From NCBI GenBank assembly GCA_028681035.1, contig JAQUJJ010000001.1, positions 1 through 64,000 of the forward strand: DNA of 64,000 bases, read 5' to 3'. This stretch comes from Candidatus Cloacimonadota bacterium (GTDB lineage Bacteria; Cloacimonadota; Cloacimonadia; Cloacimonadales; Cloacimonadaceae). The notes under the pieces are model-generated. The model ran no database searches and was not told the DNA's origin. It saw only the letters and a program-made list of their open reading frames with translations. Both the position numbers and the translations under genes were made by a program. Shown in pieces: positions 8,915-17,606 of this stretch (the first letter of the stretch is position 1; the number at the start of each line of letters is the position of its first letter).

Positions 8915-9715
8915 TCATCTTAGTGAAAGCGAATCGGTTAACACAACATCACGCTTTATTCGGGTTATATCGGTAGCAATTCCGGTTTCATCGTCTAACT
9001 CTACAAAGACAGCGTTTACTTGAAGACCAGTATCAGCAGCTTCATAACGGTTGGGGATTCCGGTAGTGAATTTATCCAGGATTATATTCTTCTTTACTCC
9101 GATAACACTGTCATGCGCTCCCGTCATACCTGCATCAGTAATGTATGCACAGCCTAAGGGGAGTATTTCTTCATCAGCAGTTTGAATATGTGTATGAGTG
9201 CCGATTACTACGTTTACTTTACCATCAGCAAACCAACTCATTGCACGTTTCTCACTGGTTGATTCTGCATGGAAATCTAGCAATAAGGGGAATTCATCTG
9301 TTCTGCTTTCCAAGAATTGTTCCAAATTGCTAAAGGGACTATCGCAACTTGGCATATAAGTTTGCCCGCAAAGACAGGTTACTCCTAGTTTATATTGCTT
9401 ATTTTGAAGCACCAAATAAGGGTTGCCAGGTATGCCTGAGGGGTAGTTCATCGGCTTAACTATACGTAGTTCTTTGCGGATGTAATCCAAAGATTCGGCT
9501 CTATCCCACAGGTGATTTCCACCGGTTACGGCATCCACACCGCTACTAAATATGGGATGAAGGGTCTTTTCGGTAACACCTCTGCCATCAGCAAGGTTTT
9601 CTGCATTAGCGATAATAAAATCCGGCTTGAATTCTAGCTTCAAGCCGGGTAAAGCAGTTAGTAATGCTTGTCTTCCGGCTTTGCCAAAGACATCGCCAAA
9701 GAAGAGTATTCTCAC
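8915..9715 (-). CDS. ymdB: YmdB-family metallophosphoesterase (cyclic-nucleotide phosphodiesterase type)
   Basis: A 266-residue protein of the TIGR00282 family. Metal and catalytic motifs are all visible: FFGDVFG near the N-terminus, ANAENLADGRG, TGGNHLWDR, LLDFHAE and GTHTHIQTADE, followed by DAGMTGAHDSVIGV. The Bacillus member acts on 2',3'-cyclic nucleotides and on RNA-linked signalling. The start is GTG, placed directly after the TAG stop of rny with no gap, so the two genes are coupled. The rny-ymdB pairing is the same as in Firmicutes, which supports a joint role in RNA turnover. Confidence 0.95.
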   Translation of the reverse strand: MRILFFGDVFGKAGRQALLTALPGLKLEFKPDFIIANAENLADGRGVTEKTLHPIFSSGVDAVTGGNHLWDRAESLDYIRKELRIVKPMNYPSGIPGNPYLVLQNKQYKLGVTCLCGQTYMPSCDSPFSNLEQFLESRTDEFPLLLDFHAESTSEKRAMSWFADGKVNVVIGTHTHIQTADEEILPLGCAYITDAGMTGAHDSVIGVKKNIILDKFTTGIPNRYEAADTGLQVNAVFVELDDETGIATDITRIKRDVVLTDSLSLR

Positions 9716-11287
9716 CTATTTTGCCATTGCAATCTGGCGTGTTTCGCGAATAACAGTTACTTTAATTTGACCGGGATACTGCACTTGTTTTTCAATTGAC
9801 GCTGCAATTTCGGTTGCCAATAATGCGGTAGTTCCTTCATCCACAACGCTCGGCTCTACAATAATGCGTAGTTCGCGTCCAGCTTGTATAGCATAAGACT
9901 TGCTTACGCCTTCCACAGAATTGGCAATATCTTCTAGCTTGGCAAGACGCTGCATATAGGTTTCCAGCATTTCGCGTCTAGCTCCAGGACGTGCTCCAGA
10001 AATGGCATCGGAGGCTTGAACTAAAGCAGCATATACGGACGTGGCTTCAACTTCTTCATGGTGAGCCTCGATAGCGTTAACGATCAGTTTGCCTTCGCCA
10101 TTCTTGCGGGCAAGGTTTGCTCCGATTATGGCATGGGTGCCATCAAATTCATGGTCAACAGCTTTTCCGATATCATGAAGCATACCTGTTCTGCGAGCTA
10201 TTTCCTGGTCTAAACCAAGCTCGGCTGCCAGTATGCCACAAATCCAAGCTGCTTCAATGGAGTGTTGTAAGACATTCTGTCCATAACTGGTACGGTAATG
10301 GAGGCGTCCCAATACTTTAATAAGATTTGGGGAGATATTGTGGATGTTGGTTTCCAGAACTGCTTTCTCACCTATCTTAGTAAGGGTTTCGTCCATTTCT
10401 TTGGTGGTTTTAGCAACTACTTCTTCAATCCTTCCCGGATGGATTCTACCATCGGAGATTAGCTTCTCTAGAGATAAACGAGCTATCTCTCTACGAACTG
10501 GATCGAAACATGAAAGCACGACTGCTTCGGGAGTATCGTCTATAATAAGATCAACACCAGAGGCTTTTTCGAAGGTACGAATGTTTCTACCTTCTCTGCC
10601 GATAATACGACCCTTCATTTCATCTGACGGAAGCGATACGACGGAAACGGTTGTTTCAGAAACATGGTCAACAGCCATCCGTTGGATAGCTGTAGATAGA
10701 ATTTCCGCAGCTTTCTTACTCGTATCTAGTTTCAGTTGTTCAATAGTTAAGCGGGCGTCATTAGCTGCTACTTGGCGAGCTTGGGAGATTAGTTCTTCAC
10801 GTAAACGAGCAACCGCTTCTTCGCGGGTTAGCCCTGCAATCTCGGCAAGCTTGCTTTTTTGGTCAGTAATAATTGTCTCATATTCTGTCTTTTTATGGCT
10901 TAACTCGTCTTCCTTACTTTTTAGTTTCCTTTCTTGTTCGGTTAAGTTGTTCTCTTTTACATCTAGAGAATCAAGCCTTTTATCCAATGTTCCAAGGCGC
11001 TCATTGTATTTCTTTTCTTGCACGCGCAGTTCTTTTTGGCGTTCCTTGATTTCTTCGTCCATTATCCGCTTTTGTTTGAACCACTCTTCTCGGGCTTCTA
11101 ACATCGCAGTTTTCTTGGCATTATCGGCTTCTTTTTTAGCGTCTTTCTTGATATCTTCTGCGATTTGTGATGCTTGAGAGATAAGCTTAAAAGTGCTGTT
11201 GCGCCTAACAATATAGATGATAAGCGCAATTACAAAACCGATAAGCAGCCCTATTCCAAGTGCTAGGATGGGATTTATTGCTTGCAT
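9716..11287 (-). CDS. rny: Ribonuclease Y (membrane-anchored endoribonuclease)
   Basis: This 523-residue protein has the normal length for the family. It has an N-terminal membrane helix (about residues 8-28), a long charged coiled coil (30-190) and a KH domain with MKGRIIGREGRNIRTFE. An HD domain with LHDIGKAVDHEFDGTHAIIG and EAHHEE gives the metal-binding histidine/aspartate set. RNase Y starts decay of many mRNAs at the membrane. Upstream lies a 226-bp non-coding stretch that holds a likely 6S-like RNA; downstream ymdB follows without a gap. Confidence 0.97.
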   Translation of the reverse strand: MQAINPILALGIGLLIGFVIALIIYIVRRNSTFKLISQASQIAEDIKKDAKKEADNAKKTAMLEAREEWFKQKRIMDEEIKERQKELRVQEKKYNERLGTLDKRLDSLDVKENNLTEQERKLKSKEDELSHKKTEYETIITDQKSKLAEIAGLTREEAVARLREELISQARQVAANDARLTIEQLKLDTSKKAAEILSTAIQRMAVDHVSETTVSVVSLPSDEMKGRIIGREGRNIRTFEKASGVDLIIDDTPEAVVLSCFDPVRREIARLSLEKLISDGRIHPGRIEEVVAKTTKEMDETLTKIGEKAVLETNIHNISPNLIKVLGRLHYRTSYGQNVLQHSIEAAWICGILAAELGLDQEIARRTGMLHDIGKAVDHEFDGTHAIIGANLARKNGEGKLIVNAIEAHHEEVEATSVYAALVQASDAISGARPGARREMLETYMQRLAKLEDIANSVEGVSKSYAIQAGRELRIIVEPSVVDEGTTALLATEIAASIEKQVQYPGQIKVTVIRETRQIAMAK

Positions 11288-11309
11288 ATAAACAATCCTT
11301 TTTTTGTAA

Positions 11310-11480
11310 ATCTATGAAACTTTGGAGATCCAAAGCGAATTAAAGTGCCCGCATGAACCGTGTATGCTTGTCCTTACAAAGCCAAGCATTAAGTGGGTAT
11401 CTACCTTGTGAGCTTTATGTATCCGGAGCTTGCCGGCTCGCACGCCACTCATGGCACGATTCCCGATATTTTATTAGCTT
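11310..11480 (-). ncRNA. ssrS: Probable 6S-like small RNA (ssrS) between zapA and rny
   Basis: The 226 bases between zapA and rny hold no ORF and can fold into a long interrupted rod. On the minus strand the 5' side GTGCC-ATGA (near 11450-11458) can pair with TTCAT-GC-GGGCAC (near 11345-11356), bounded by GAAT/ATTC. Inside are GC-rich stems, including GCTTG/CAAGC. A CTTTGGA/TCCAAAG hairpin followed by T-rich sequence (11320-11335) looks like its terminator. Position after zapA is a classic site of 6S RNA, and a zapA-6S-rny order is known to me from other phyla. The fold was judged by eye, so end points are approximate and the identity is inferred. Confidence 0.5.
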
Positions 11481-11513
11481 TTATACAACTCATAACACGA
11501 ATTCTGCAGGCAA

Positions 11514-11783
11514 TTATACTTCAGGAATGATCATTGAGATCATCTGATTCATGCGTTCAAGATCAGAGCTTAACTCGCTGTTCTTGTCGCCTAGTAAAAA
11601 TATCTGTTCTTGTTGTTGAAGGCAGACTAGCAGCAGGATTTTGGTAAAATCGAGGTTTTCGTAGCTTGCAGTTAGTTCCCCGATTTGACGGTTTATCTCG
11701 TCAGCTATCCTTTTTGTTCGAAGAGGATCATCGCTACGCAAACGAAAGCGTCGCCCGAAAATCTCCACTTCAACAGATTGCAT
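11514..11783 (-). CDS. zapA: Cell division protein ZapA
   Basis: An 89-residue protein with the ZapA pattern: N-terminal beta segment VEVEIFGRRFRLRSDD, a helix around ADEINRQIGEL, and a long C-terminal coiled coil. ZapA binds FtsZ and bundles protofilaments at midcell. The gene follows the zapB-like gene by three bases and precedes the presumed 6S RNA. This pheT-zapB-zapA order recurs in several phyla and supports both assignments. Confidence 0.85.
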   Translation of the reverse strand: MQSVEVEIFGRRFRLRSDDPLRTKRIADEINRQIGELTASYENLDFTKILLLVCLQQQEQIFLLGDKNSELSSDLERMNQMISMIIPEV

Positions 11784-11786
11784 GGT

Positions 11787-12110
11787 TTATTCCCCACCTT
11801 CAATAAGGGGGAAAATGCTATCAATTTTCTTAATCGCACCTTCAGCTATGCTCTCGAACCCTGAAAGCATTTTTTGGAGCTCGTTGTAACGGTTTTCCAG
11901 TGTGTTAAATTCGTTTTGTAAAGTCTGTAATTTCTGCGCTTGCTCGCTGCTAGTTTGTCCACTTTCTTCAATCTGACTGAAGAGCTGAAAGTTTTCCTCA
12001 GAAAGCTGCTTATTTTGTGTTTCCATTTCTTCCAGTCTCTTTTTATCAAGAGTGTACTGGTCAATTAACTTCTGTATTTTGTCTTGTAAATTCACTGCAT
12101 GATTTTCCAT
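11787..12110 (-). CDS. ZapB-like coiled-coil protein
   Basis: This 107-residue protein is almost wholly coiled coil (residues about 8-80: LQDKIQKLIDQYTLDKKRLEEMETQNKQL is its start), with a short acidic tail. It has no enzyme motif. Size, composition and position between pheT and zapA suggest a ZapB-type division factor that would partner ZapA. Coiled coils resemble one another by composition, so the name rests mainly on context. It begins seven bases after the pheT stop. Confidence 0.65.
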   Translation of the reverse strand: MENHAVNLQDKIQKLIDQYTLDKKRLEEMETQNKQLSEENFQLFSQIEESGQTSSEQAQKLQTLQNEFNTLENRYNELQKMLSGFESIAEGAIKKIDSIFPLIEGGE

Positions 12111-12117
12111 AATCTTA

Positions 12118-14673
12118 TTACCTCAAGTTTATTTGCCAAGTGTTCTTTAGTTTTGTCTTCACAGAATCAACAAGATGATCAATGCGTTCATCTGTCAATG
12201 TTTTTTCCAAATCCTGAAACTTTACGTGAATTGAAAGGCTCCTATAACCGCTTGGTATCTGCTTTCCGCGGTACTCATCAAAAACTGTTAATTCGTTAAT
12301 TAATGTGCTATCGACGCTTTTTATGCTAGCAGCGATGTCATGATAAGGAATGCTTTCCTCTATAAGAAATGAGATATCCCTTGTAACTGCGGGATAGCGG
12401 GGTATTGGGACAAATGTTAAACGATTGTGACGTGTAGCTTCTGTTAATAAACTAGCGTCGAAATGCAGAACCCAAACATCTTGTTTAAGTTCTATCAGGT
12501 CAATCCCGAAACTTTCCGCCACCGAAGCCGACAACTTGCCAAAATATCCTATATCCGTTCCATTGATGCTGTAGGATACAGATTCCTGCTTATTGAGAAA
12601 GGGTAAACACGCTTGTTTCGACTGGTAGCTTGATATACCTATAAGTTCCAGCAACTCATCAAGCATCCCTTTAACAGTAGTTTCTCCGAGCAGCGTGGCT
12701 TTTTCTTGCCAGTGTTCTTCGCGTAAGTTTCCGCTTAGGATTGCGCTTAGATACATCGGCTCAGTAATCAGACCATCCTTGCTTGTATATGCCTTTCCTA
12801 ATTCAAACAGTTTAATGTCTCGTTCGCCGTGATTAAAGTTATAAGCAAGATTTTGCAGAAGTTGGGGAATCAGCGAGGTACGCATTACGCTCATTGTCCC
12901 GCTCTGTGGATTCTTCAGCTTTATCATTTGCATTTCTGGTTCTGTTTCTTGATATCCCAGTTTTACCATTAGAGCTGGATCAGTAAAGCTATAGTTAAGC
13001 GTCTCAAAACATCCTCGGCTAACAATATAATCTGTCATTTGCCGCATAAGCCGGTATGCGTGCCTATCCATTATCCTGCTTGGCAGAGTTTTAACTGGAA
13101 CTTTATCGTATCCATCCAATCTTGCCAGTTCCTCAATCAAATCAATCTCTCGCTCTAAATCCTTTCTGTAGGTGGGAACTTCGAAATACAAGGAGTGAAT
13201 GCAATCTGGGAGCTCAGAGAATTCAGTTATTCCCTGTTTCAGTTCTTCGCCATGGTGACAATATACTTCTGAGATATCGCTTATCACACCAGGTTTCCAG
13301 CTTCCGTATTGCAAGAACTTTAGCCCTAGCTTACCGAGATAGTCTTTAATGGTATCAGATTCCAGCGGGTAACCGATCACCTGTTCATAACGAGCAGGTC
13401 TGATTCCCAAAATGATGGACTGGGATGGATTGCTCCAATTATCATACACCTTTTCACACAATTCAGCACCCGTCAAATCGCAAATCAATTGAGTTGCCCT
13501 CTTTGATACCTCATCAACAGAACGATCGCTTAAGTGCCTCTCAAAGCGGTAAGATGAATCTGTGCTTATCTTATGTTTATAGGATGTTTTGCGGATTGAG
13601 CCAGGATGGAAAGCAGCGGTTTCAAGAGCTATATTTACACTTCCTTCGCCAATTGCGGATAAATCTCCCCCCATAACCCCAGCCAAAGCTGATGGTTTTT
13701 CTCCATCTGCGATAACCAGCTCATCTCCATCGAGGAGATAACTTTTGCCATCAAGTGCAGTGAAAGGTTCTTTGGCATTGGCAAGGCGAATGACAATAGC
13801 AGGATTATCCGTTTTCTGGGGAATTGCCCAAAGCTTATCATAATCGAAAGCATGCAAGGGATGCCCGTATTCTAACAGCACATAGTTAGTGATATCTACG
13901 AGGTTGTTGATAGGTCGTAATCCAGATTTTATCAGTGCGCGCTTCATCCATAGGGGAGATTGGGCAATAGAAACATTTCTGAATACACGGGCTAGATAGC
14001 GGGGACAAAGCTCACTTTCATTATTGATAAGGGTTAGAGGAAGTTCTTGGGCAGCAAATGTCTTAGTCTGTAAAACTATTTCAGGGAGCTTGAGAGGTCT
14101 ATTCAGCTTAGCAGAAAGGTCTCTGGCAATCCCTATATATCCTAGTAAATCTGGACGGTTTGGCGTTATCTCCAGTTCAAAGATAGTATCTGGAAGTTCG
14201 TATAGCTCGTTTGCGCTTATACCTATTGCAGTCTCATCTGGAAGTTCGATAATACCCGCATGGTTATCTGATATTCCTAATTCCTTCTCAGAGCACAGCA
14301 TCCCGTGTGATTCTACACCTCTAATCTTTGCCTTGGTAATCGTTATATCTGCAAGTTCAGTTCCGGGCATAGCGATTAGTGCCATCATGCCAGATTTGCA
14401 ATTGGGCGCACCACAGATAACTTGCACATACCCGTCTTCAGTTTTTTCAGGATAGGGATATGCTCCCACATCCACTGTGCAACTCTGCAAATGGTCGGAT
14501 TTGGGAACAGCTACTGCGCTGATAACTTTGGCACTAAAAACGCTATCTGGCAGGGCTTGTAAGCGTTTTACGCTTTCAACTTCGATACCGGCGAAGGTTA
14601 GCAGTGTCTCAAGTTCTTCCACTGATACGGGCAAATCGATATATTTGGATAGCCAGTTCAAGGATATCTTCAT
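12118..14673 (-). CDS. pheT: Phenylalanine--tRNA ligase, beta subunit
   Basis: This 851-residue protein has the full bacterial PheT layout. The N-terminal tRNA-binding (EMAP-like) domain covers about residues 40-150 (CGAPNCKSGM). The B3/B4 editing domain includes ITPNRPDLLGYIGIARDLSAK and LVDITNYVLLEYGHPLHAFDYDK. B5 and the catalytic-like core follow, with a C-terminal anticodon-binding FDX domain (FVPIPRYPAVTRDISFLI). It pairs with PheS as a heterotetramer to charge tRNA-Phe. Its ATG overlaps the pheS stop by four bases, so the subunits are coupled. Confidence 0.98.
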   Translation of the reverse strand: MKISLNWLSKYIDLPVSVEELETLLTFAGIEVESVKRLQALPDSVFSAKVISAVAVPKSDHLQSCTVDVGAYPYPEKTEDGYVQVICGAPNCKSGMMALIAMPGTELADITITKAKIRGVESHGMLCSEKELGISDNHAGIIELPDETAIGISANELYELPDTIFELEITPNRPDLLGYIGIARDLSAKLNRPLKLPEIVLQTKTFAAQELPLTLINNESELCPRYLARVFRNVSIAQSPLWMKRALIKSGLRPINNLVDITNYVLLEYGHPLHAFDYDKLWAIPQKTDNPAIVIRLANAKEPFTALDGKSYLLDGDELVIADGEKPSALAGVMGGDLSAIGEGSVNIALETAAFHPGSIRKTSYKHKISTDSSYRFERHLSDRSVDEVSKRATQLICDLTGAELCEKVYDNWSNPSQSIILGIRPARYEQVIGYPLESDTIKDYLGKLGLKFLQYGSWKPGVISDISEVYCHHGEELKQGITEFSELPDCIHSLYFEVPTYRKDLEREIDLIEELARLDGYDKVPVKTLPSRIMDRHAYRLMRQMTDYIVSRGCFETLNYSFTDPALMVKLGYQETEPEMQMIKLKNPQSGTMSVMRTSLIPQLLQNLAYNFNHGERDIKLFELGKAYTSKDGLITEPMYLSAILSGNLREEHWQEKATLLGETTVKGMLDELLELIGISSYQSKQACLPFLNKQESVSYSINGTDIGYFGKLSASVAESFGIDLIELKQDVWVLHFDASLLTEATRHNRLTFVPIPRYPAVTRDISFLIEESIPYHDIAASIKSVDSTLINELTVFDEYRGKQIPSGYRSLSIHVKFQDLEKTLTDERIDHLVDSVKTKLKNTWQINLR

Positions 14674-15704
14674 CTGGATTCTCCCTTAAACTGCCGCAAC
14701 ATACGCAGGTCGTTTTCAAATAATATCCGCATATCGGGAATGTTGTATTTTAACATGGCAATGCGTTCTATACCAAGCCCAAAAGCGAAACCTGTGTATA
14801 TCTCGGAATCAATGCCAAGAATGTTAAACACATTGGGATCCACCATTCCTGCGCCGCCCATTTCCAGCCAACCGGAGTATTTACACACCCTGCATCCTGC
14901 TCCGCCACATGCCACACAAGAGATATCCATCTCTGCGCTTGGCTCTGTAAACGGGAAGAAATGAGGGCGTATCCTGCTGCCCGCATTTGCACCAAACATA
15001 ATAGATGCAAATTGTGAGAGGGTATCTGTCATATCCGCCAAACTAATTCCTTTGTCCACCACTAAAGCTTCCACCTGATGGAAAACAGGGGAGTGAGAAG
15101 GATCAGGTTTGTCGTTTCGATAACACCTTCCGGGAGAGATAATCCTAATGGGAGGGGCATATCTTTCCATCACCCTAATCTGAACAGTTGAAGTCTGGGT
15201 GCGCAACAAGCCACCATTTTCCAGATAGAAAGTATCTGCGAGATTACGGGAGGGATGGTTAGCAGGAGTATTAAGCGCATCGAAGTTATGGAAATCGTCT
15301 TCGATATCTGGTCCTTCTGCGATCTCAAAACCCATGCTTAAGAAAACATCGTCAATCTCTCTGCGGATAATAGTAAGAGGGTGAAACCCACCACGAGAAC
15401 CATGAATTCCCTGCATGGATAAATCAATAGCTTTACCGCCTTCACGGTTATTCCACGCTGCTTCTTTAACCTTTTGGCTTTGTGCCTCCAGCAATGTCTC
15501 AATCCTGTTACGGCTTTCGTTGATTAGATTTCCAAAAGCTGGACGTTCATCCGCGGGTAGCTCTCTCAAACGGGCATAGAGCCCGTTTAGCAGACTCTTT
15601 TTGCCTAAATACTGAGCTTTCACGTTCATCACGTCATTAGGATTCTGGCAAGCCAAAATGTCTGTTTCGGCTTGCCGAACTAGTTCTATCAACTGCTCTC
15701 GCAA
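14670..15704 (-). CDS. pheS: Phenylalanine--tRNA ligase, alpha subunit (TTG start)
   Basis: A 344-residue class II synthetase subunit. It has an N-terminal coiled coil (residues 1-85) and motif 1/2/3 text such as HPLTIIRREIDDVFLSMGFE, DTFYLENGGLLRTQTSTVQIR, CYRNDKPDPSHSPVFHQVE and GFAFGLGIERIAMLKY. A short cysteine pair region (CVACGGAGCRVCKYSGW) is present, as in many bacterial PheS. The start is TTG: an in-frame TAA lies eight codons upstream with no ATG or GTG between, and AAGGA stands seven bases before the TTG. The gene follows rplT at a distance of about 100 bases. Confidence 0.97.
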   Translation of the reverse strand: MREQLIELVRQAETDILACQNPNDVMNVKAQYLGKKSLLNGLYARLRELPADERPAFGNLINESRNRIETLLEAQSQKVKEAAWNNREGGKAIDLSMQGIHGSRGGFHPLTIIRREIDDVFLSMGFEIAEGPDIEDDFHNFDALNTPANHPSRNLADTFYLENGGLLRTQTSTVQIRVMERYAPPIRIISPGRCYRNDKPDPSHSPVFHQVEALVVDKGISLADMTDTLSQFASIMFGANAGSRIRPHFFPFTEPSAEMDISCVACGGAGCRVCKYSGWLEMGGAGMVDPNVFNILGIDSEIYTGFAFGLGIERIAMLKYNIPDMRILFENDLRMLRQFKGESR

Positions 15705-15802
15705 AGTGCTTTCCTTATCAGGGCGTTACGGTTATGGGTTTTATTGGCTAAAGTTATTATCCTTTTTGCCATTGTACACAGCTAAGTGTGTGAAATGTTC
15801 GT

Positions 15803-16153
15803 TTACAAACCTTTGGCAATCTCCACCAAGCGAGCGAATGCCGGAGCATCGTGCCAAGCAAGATGAGCAAGGGTTTTACGGTTAATATCTATATTAGCTT
15901 TATTCAAACCATTGATAAACTTGCTGTAGCTCATATCGTTAATGCGGCAGGCAGCGTTTATACGGGTAATCCACAATCTACGGAACTGGCGTTTTTTTAG
16001 TTTACGGTGGGCAAATGAAAAAGCCATTCCACGTTCGACAGTTTGTCTAGCAACGCGGTATGTTTTACTCCGGCAACCAAAAAAGCCCCGGGCTTTGAGC
16101 ATATATTTCTTTCTTCTACGATGGGCGGCGACATTATTTGCACTTCTTGGCAT
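15803..16153 (-). CDS. rplT: 50S ribosomal protein L20
   Basis: A 116-residue, highly basic protein with the L20 hallmarks PRSANNVAAHRRRKKYMLKA, FAHRKLKKRQFRRLWITRINAA and NRKTLAHLA. L20 is an early assembly protein that contacts 23S rRNA, and in many bacteria it also represses the infC-rpmI-rplT operon. It follows rpmI by 15 bases. Operon position and family length are both as expected. Confidence 0.98.
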   Translation of the reverse strand: MPRSANNVAAHRRRKKYMLKARGFFGCRSKTYRVARQTVERGMAFSFAHRKLKKRQFRRLWITRINAACRINDMSYSKFINGLNKANIDINRKTLAHLAWHDAPAFARLVEIAKGL

Positions 16154-16168
16154 CTTCTCATTCCTCTC

Positions 16169-16363
16169 TTATAATCCCAGCATCCGGTAAATTCTGCCTT
16201 CATCACATTTGCGAACTATGGCACTCTTGCGAAGGTTACGTTTCAGTTTTGGCGATTTCTTGGTTTTAATGTGTGCGCTTTTGGCATGATGACGCACAAT
16301 CTTACCCGATCCGGTAACCTTGAAACGCTTGGCGGCAGATCTGTTTGTTTTGATCTTAGGCAT
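16169..16363 (-). CDS. rpmI: 50S ribosomal protein L35
   Basis: A 64-residue basic protein beginning [20 protein letters not shown], the standard L35 signature, with the second conserved block [11 protein letters not shown]. It lies between infC and rplT as in most bacteria. An AAGGAGAT sequence precedes the start. The 85 bases separating it from infC contain an AGCCTT/AAGGCT hairpin (16398-16415), which may shape relative expression. Confidence 0.98.
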   Translation of the reverse strand: MPKIKTNRSAAKRFKVTGSGKIVRHHAKSAHIKTKKSPKLKRNLRKSAIVRKCDEGRIYRMLGL

Positions 16364-16448
16364 TTTCTATCTCCTTAGGTACATTAATACTTATCTTAAA
16401 AGCCTTAAACAAAAGGCTCTTTTTATCGATATTTTGTTTCTGGTAAAT

Positions 16449-17198
16449 CTATATGGTCTCTGGTTCCTTTTTCTTTCTCGGGGGCTTTACAGCCTTGGGT
16501 TCTGCTATTTTAACTACAGTTTCCACAACTGGGATTTCAATAGTTTCTTCAGCAACAGCAGCAGGTATTACAGCAGCTACGTCAACAGGAGATTCAACCG
16601 TTTCAACAGCCCCATCGCCTGGGTTGGCTTCTTTAGCAAGGATACGGTCAATTTCCTTTTTGGGGGATACAACCATGGAAAGCAGGTTTCTATCCGATAC
16701 TGGTTCGCTATCGATATCCACAATGTAGCCAAGTTCAGCTTTCAGCTTGTCCAAAACTCTGTAACCAAGTTCCTTATGAGCCATCTGGCGTCCCCTGAAT
16801 CTAATGGTGAATTTCACCTTGTTGTGTTGCTTCAGGAATTTGATGGCGTTGTTTTTCTTGAAGTTAAAATCGTGCTCTTCAGTATTAGGCCCGAACTTGA
16901 TTTCTTTCACTTCCACTTCATGTTGTTTCTTGCGAGCTTCTTTGGCTTTCTTTTCTTTCTCGAAGTAGTATTTGCTAAAATCCAAAATACGGCATACTGG
17001 CGGATCGATATTGGGGGATATCTCTACGAGATCGAGATTGGCTTCTTCCGCTCTACGCAGAGCTTCACGTACGGATACCACACCAATTTGTTTGCCATCG
17101 GCACCAATCAAGCGAACTTTATCCGCACTGATTTGGTTGTTGATACGCTCTTTTGGAACCACTTCCTTGGTTCTGGCTTTACCCTTTTTGATCCGGAT
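16449..17198 (-). CDS. infC: Translation initiation factor IF-3 with non-AUG start
   Basis: The protein has 249 residues from the start chosen here. The N-terminal domain has NNQISADKVRLIGADGKQIGVVS; the linker has YYFEKEKKAKEARKKQ; the C-terminal domain has KEIKFGPNTEEHDF and VKFTIRFRGRQMAHKELG. After the conserved end there is a roughly 70-residue Ala/Val/Pro-rich tail ending in a basic PPRKKKEP patch, longer than usual. A GTG at 17162 would drop conserved basic residues and has no Shine-Dalgarno. AGGAGG (17207-17212) stands eight bases before ATC (17198) and five before ATA (17201), so AUC or AUA is the likely start, as in the AUU-type autocontrol of E. coli infC. Confidence 0.93.
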   Translation of the reverse strand: MRIKKGKARTKEVVPKERINNQISADKVRLIGADGKQIGVVSVREALRRAEEANLDLVEISPNIDPPVCRILDFSKYYFEKEKKAKEARKKQHEVEVKEIKFGPNTEEHDFNFKKNNAIKFLKQHNKVKFTIRFRGRQMAHKELGYRVLDKLKAELGYIVDIDSEPVSDRNLLSMVVSPKKEIDRILAKEANPGDGAVETVESPVDVAAVIPAAVAEETIEIPVVETVVKIAEPKAVKPPRKKKEPETI

Positions 17199-17229
17199 TA
17201 TAAGAACCTCCTTCTTACCGGAAATGAAA

Positions 17230-17262
17230 CAGGCGGCATTCTCATCTAAAGAATTCCGCCTG
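17230..17262 (-). promoter_or_regulatory. Leader hairpin of the infC-rpmI-rplT operon
   Basis: A hairpin with CAGGCGG/CCGCCTG and ATTCT/AGAAT stem blocks, one mismatch between them and a 7-base loop, ends 17 bases before the infC Shine-Dalgarno sequence. It lies in a 150-nt leader behind a strong promoter. Such leaders often bind L20 or act as attenuators. There is only a short T-rich stretch after it, so which mechanism applies is open. Confidence 0.5.
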
Positions 17263-17357
17263 CTTCACAGTAACATTTTATCTTTATGTCTATGTTTCAT
17301 AGCCTTACGAACACATCAGGTAGTAAGGCAGAAGCATGCGGCTTCATTTCTCTGCGC

Positions 17358-17386
17358 ATAACATTTGAAGTGGCAGTTTCTGTCAA
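17358..17386 (-). promoter_or_regulatory. Sigma-70 type promoter of infC operon
   Basis: On the minus strand TTGACA (17381-17386) and TGTTAT (17358-17363) are separated by exactly 17 bases. Transcription would start near 17350, giving a leader of about 150 nt before infC. Confidence 0.75.
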
Positions 17387-17478
17387 GCAGAGAATGATTC
17401 AAACAAATCTGTCGGCTTGCTTCGTGCCAAAATTAAAGTAGTAGCTTAGTTTTATCTTTTGCGATGGTTAATTCTTCC

Positions 17479-17516
17479 AGCTAGCATCTTGATGATAAAA
17501 TTAAAAGATGCTAGCT
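17479..17516. repeat. Perfect 12-bp inverted repeat between infC promoter and the Omp28-like gene
   Basis: AGCTAGCATCTT (17479-17490) and AAGATGCTAGCT (17505-17516) form a perfect stem with a 14-base loop. There is no T-tract on either side, so it is not a typical intrinsic terminator, though it lies past the 3' end of the Omp28-like gene region and upstream of the infC promoter. Nothing else is seen between 17390 and 17606. Confidence 0.6.
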
Positions 17517-17606
17517 CCCATTTACTGCTAAAAGAAAACATCCTCACAATAACCTGTCTCGAATGAACATAATCTAGGCTACAGAAGATACAGAATAGCT
17601 GGCAAG

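Noticed and set aside
10338..11177. Long open frame (279 codons) on the plus strand
   Set aside because: It is antisense to rny, very serine-rich, with no ribosome site; rny has all family motifs.
16320..17249. 309-codon plus-strand frame rich in Phe/Tyr
   Set aside because: It lies antisense across infC and part of rpmI, has no Shine-Dalgarno, and its composition mirrors Lys/Glu-rich coding on the other strand.
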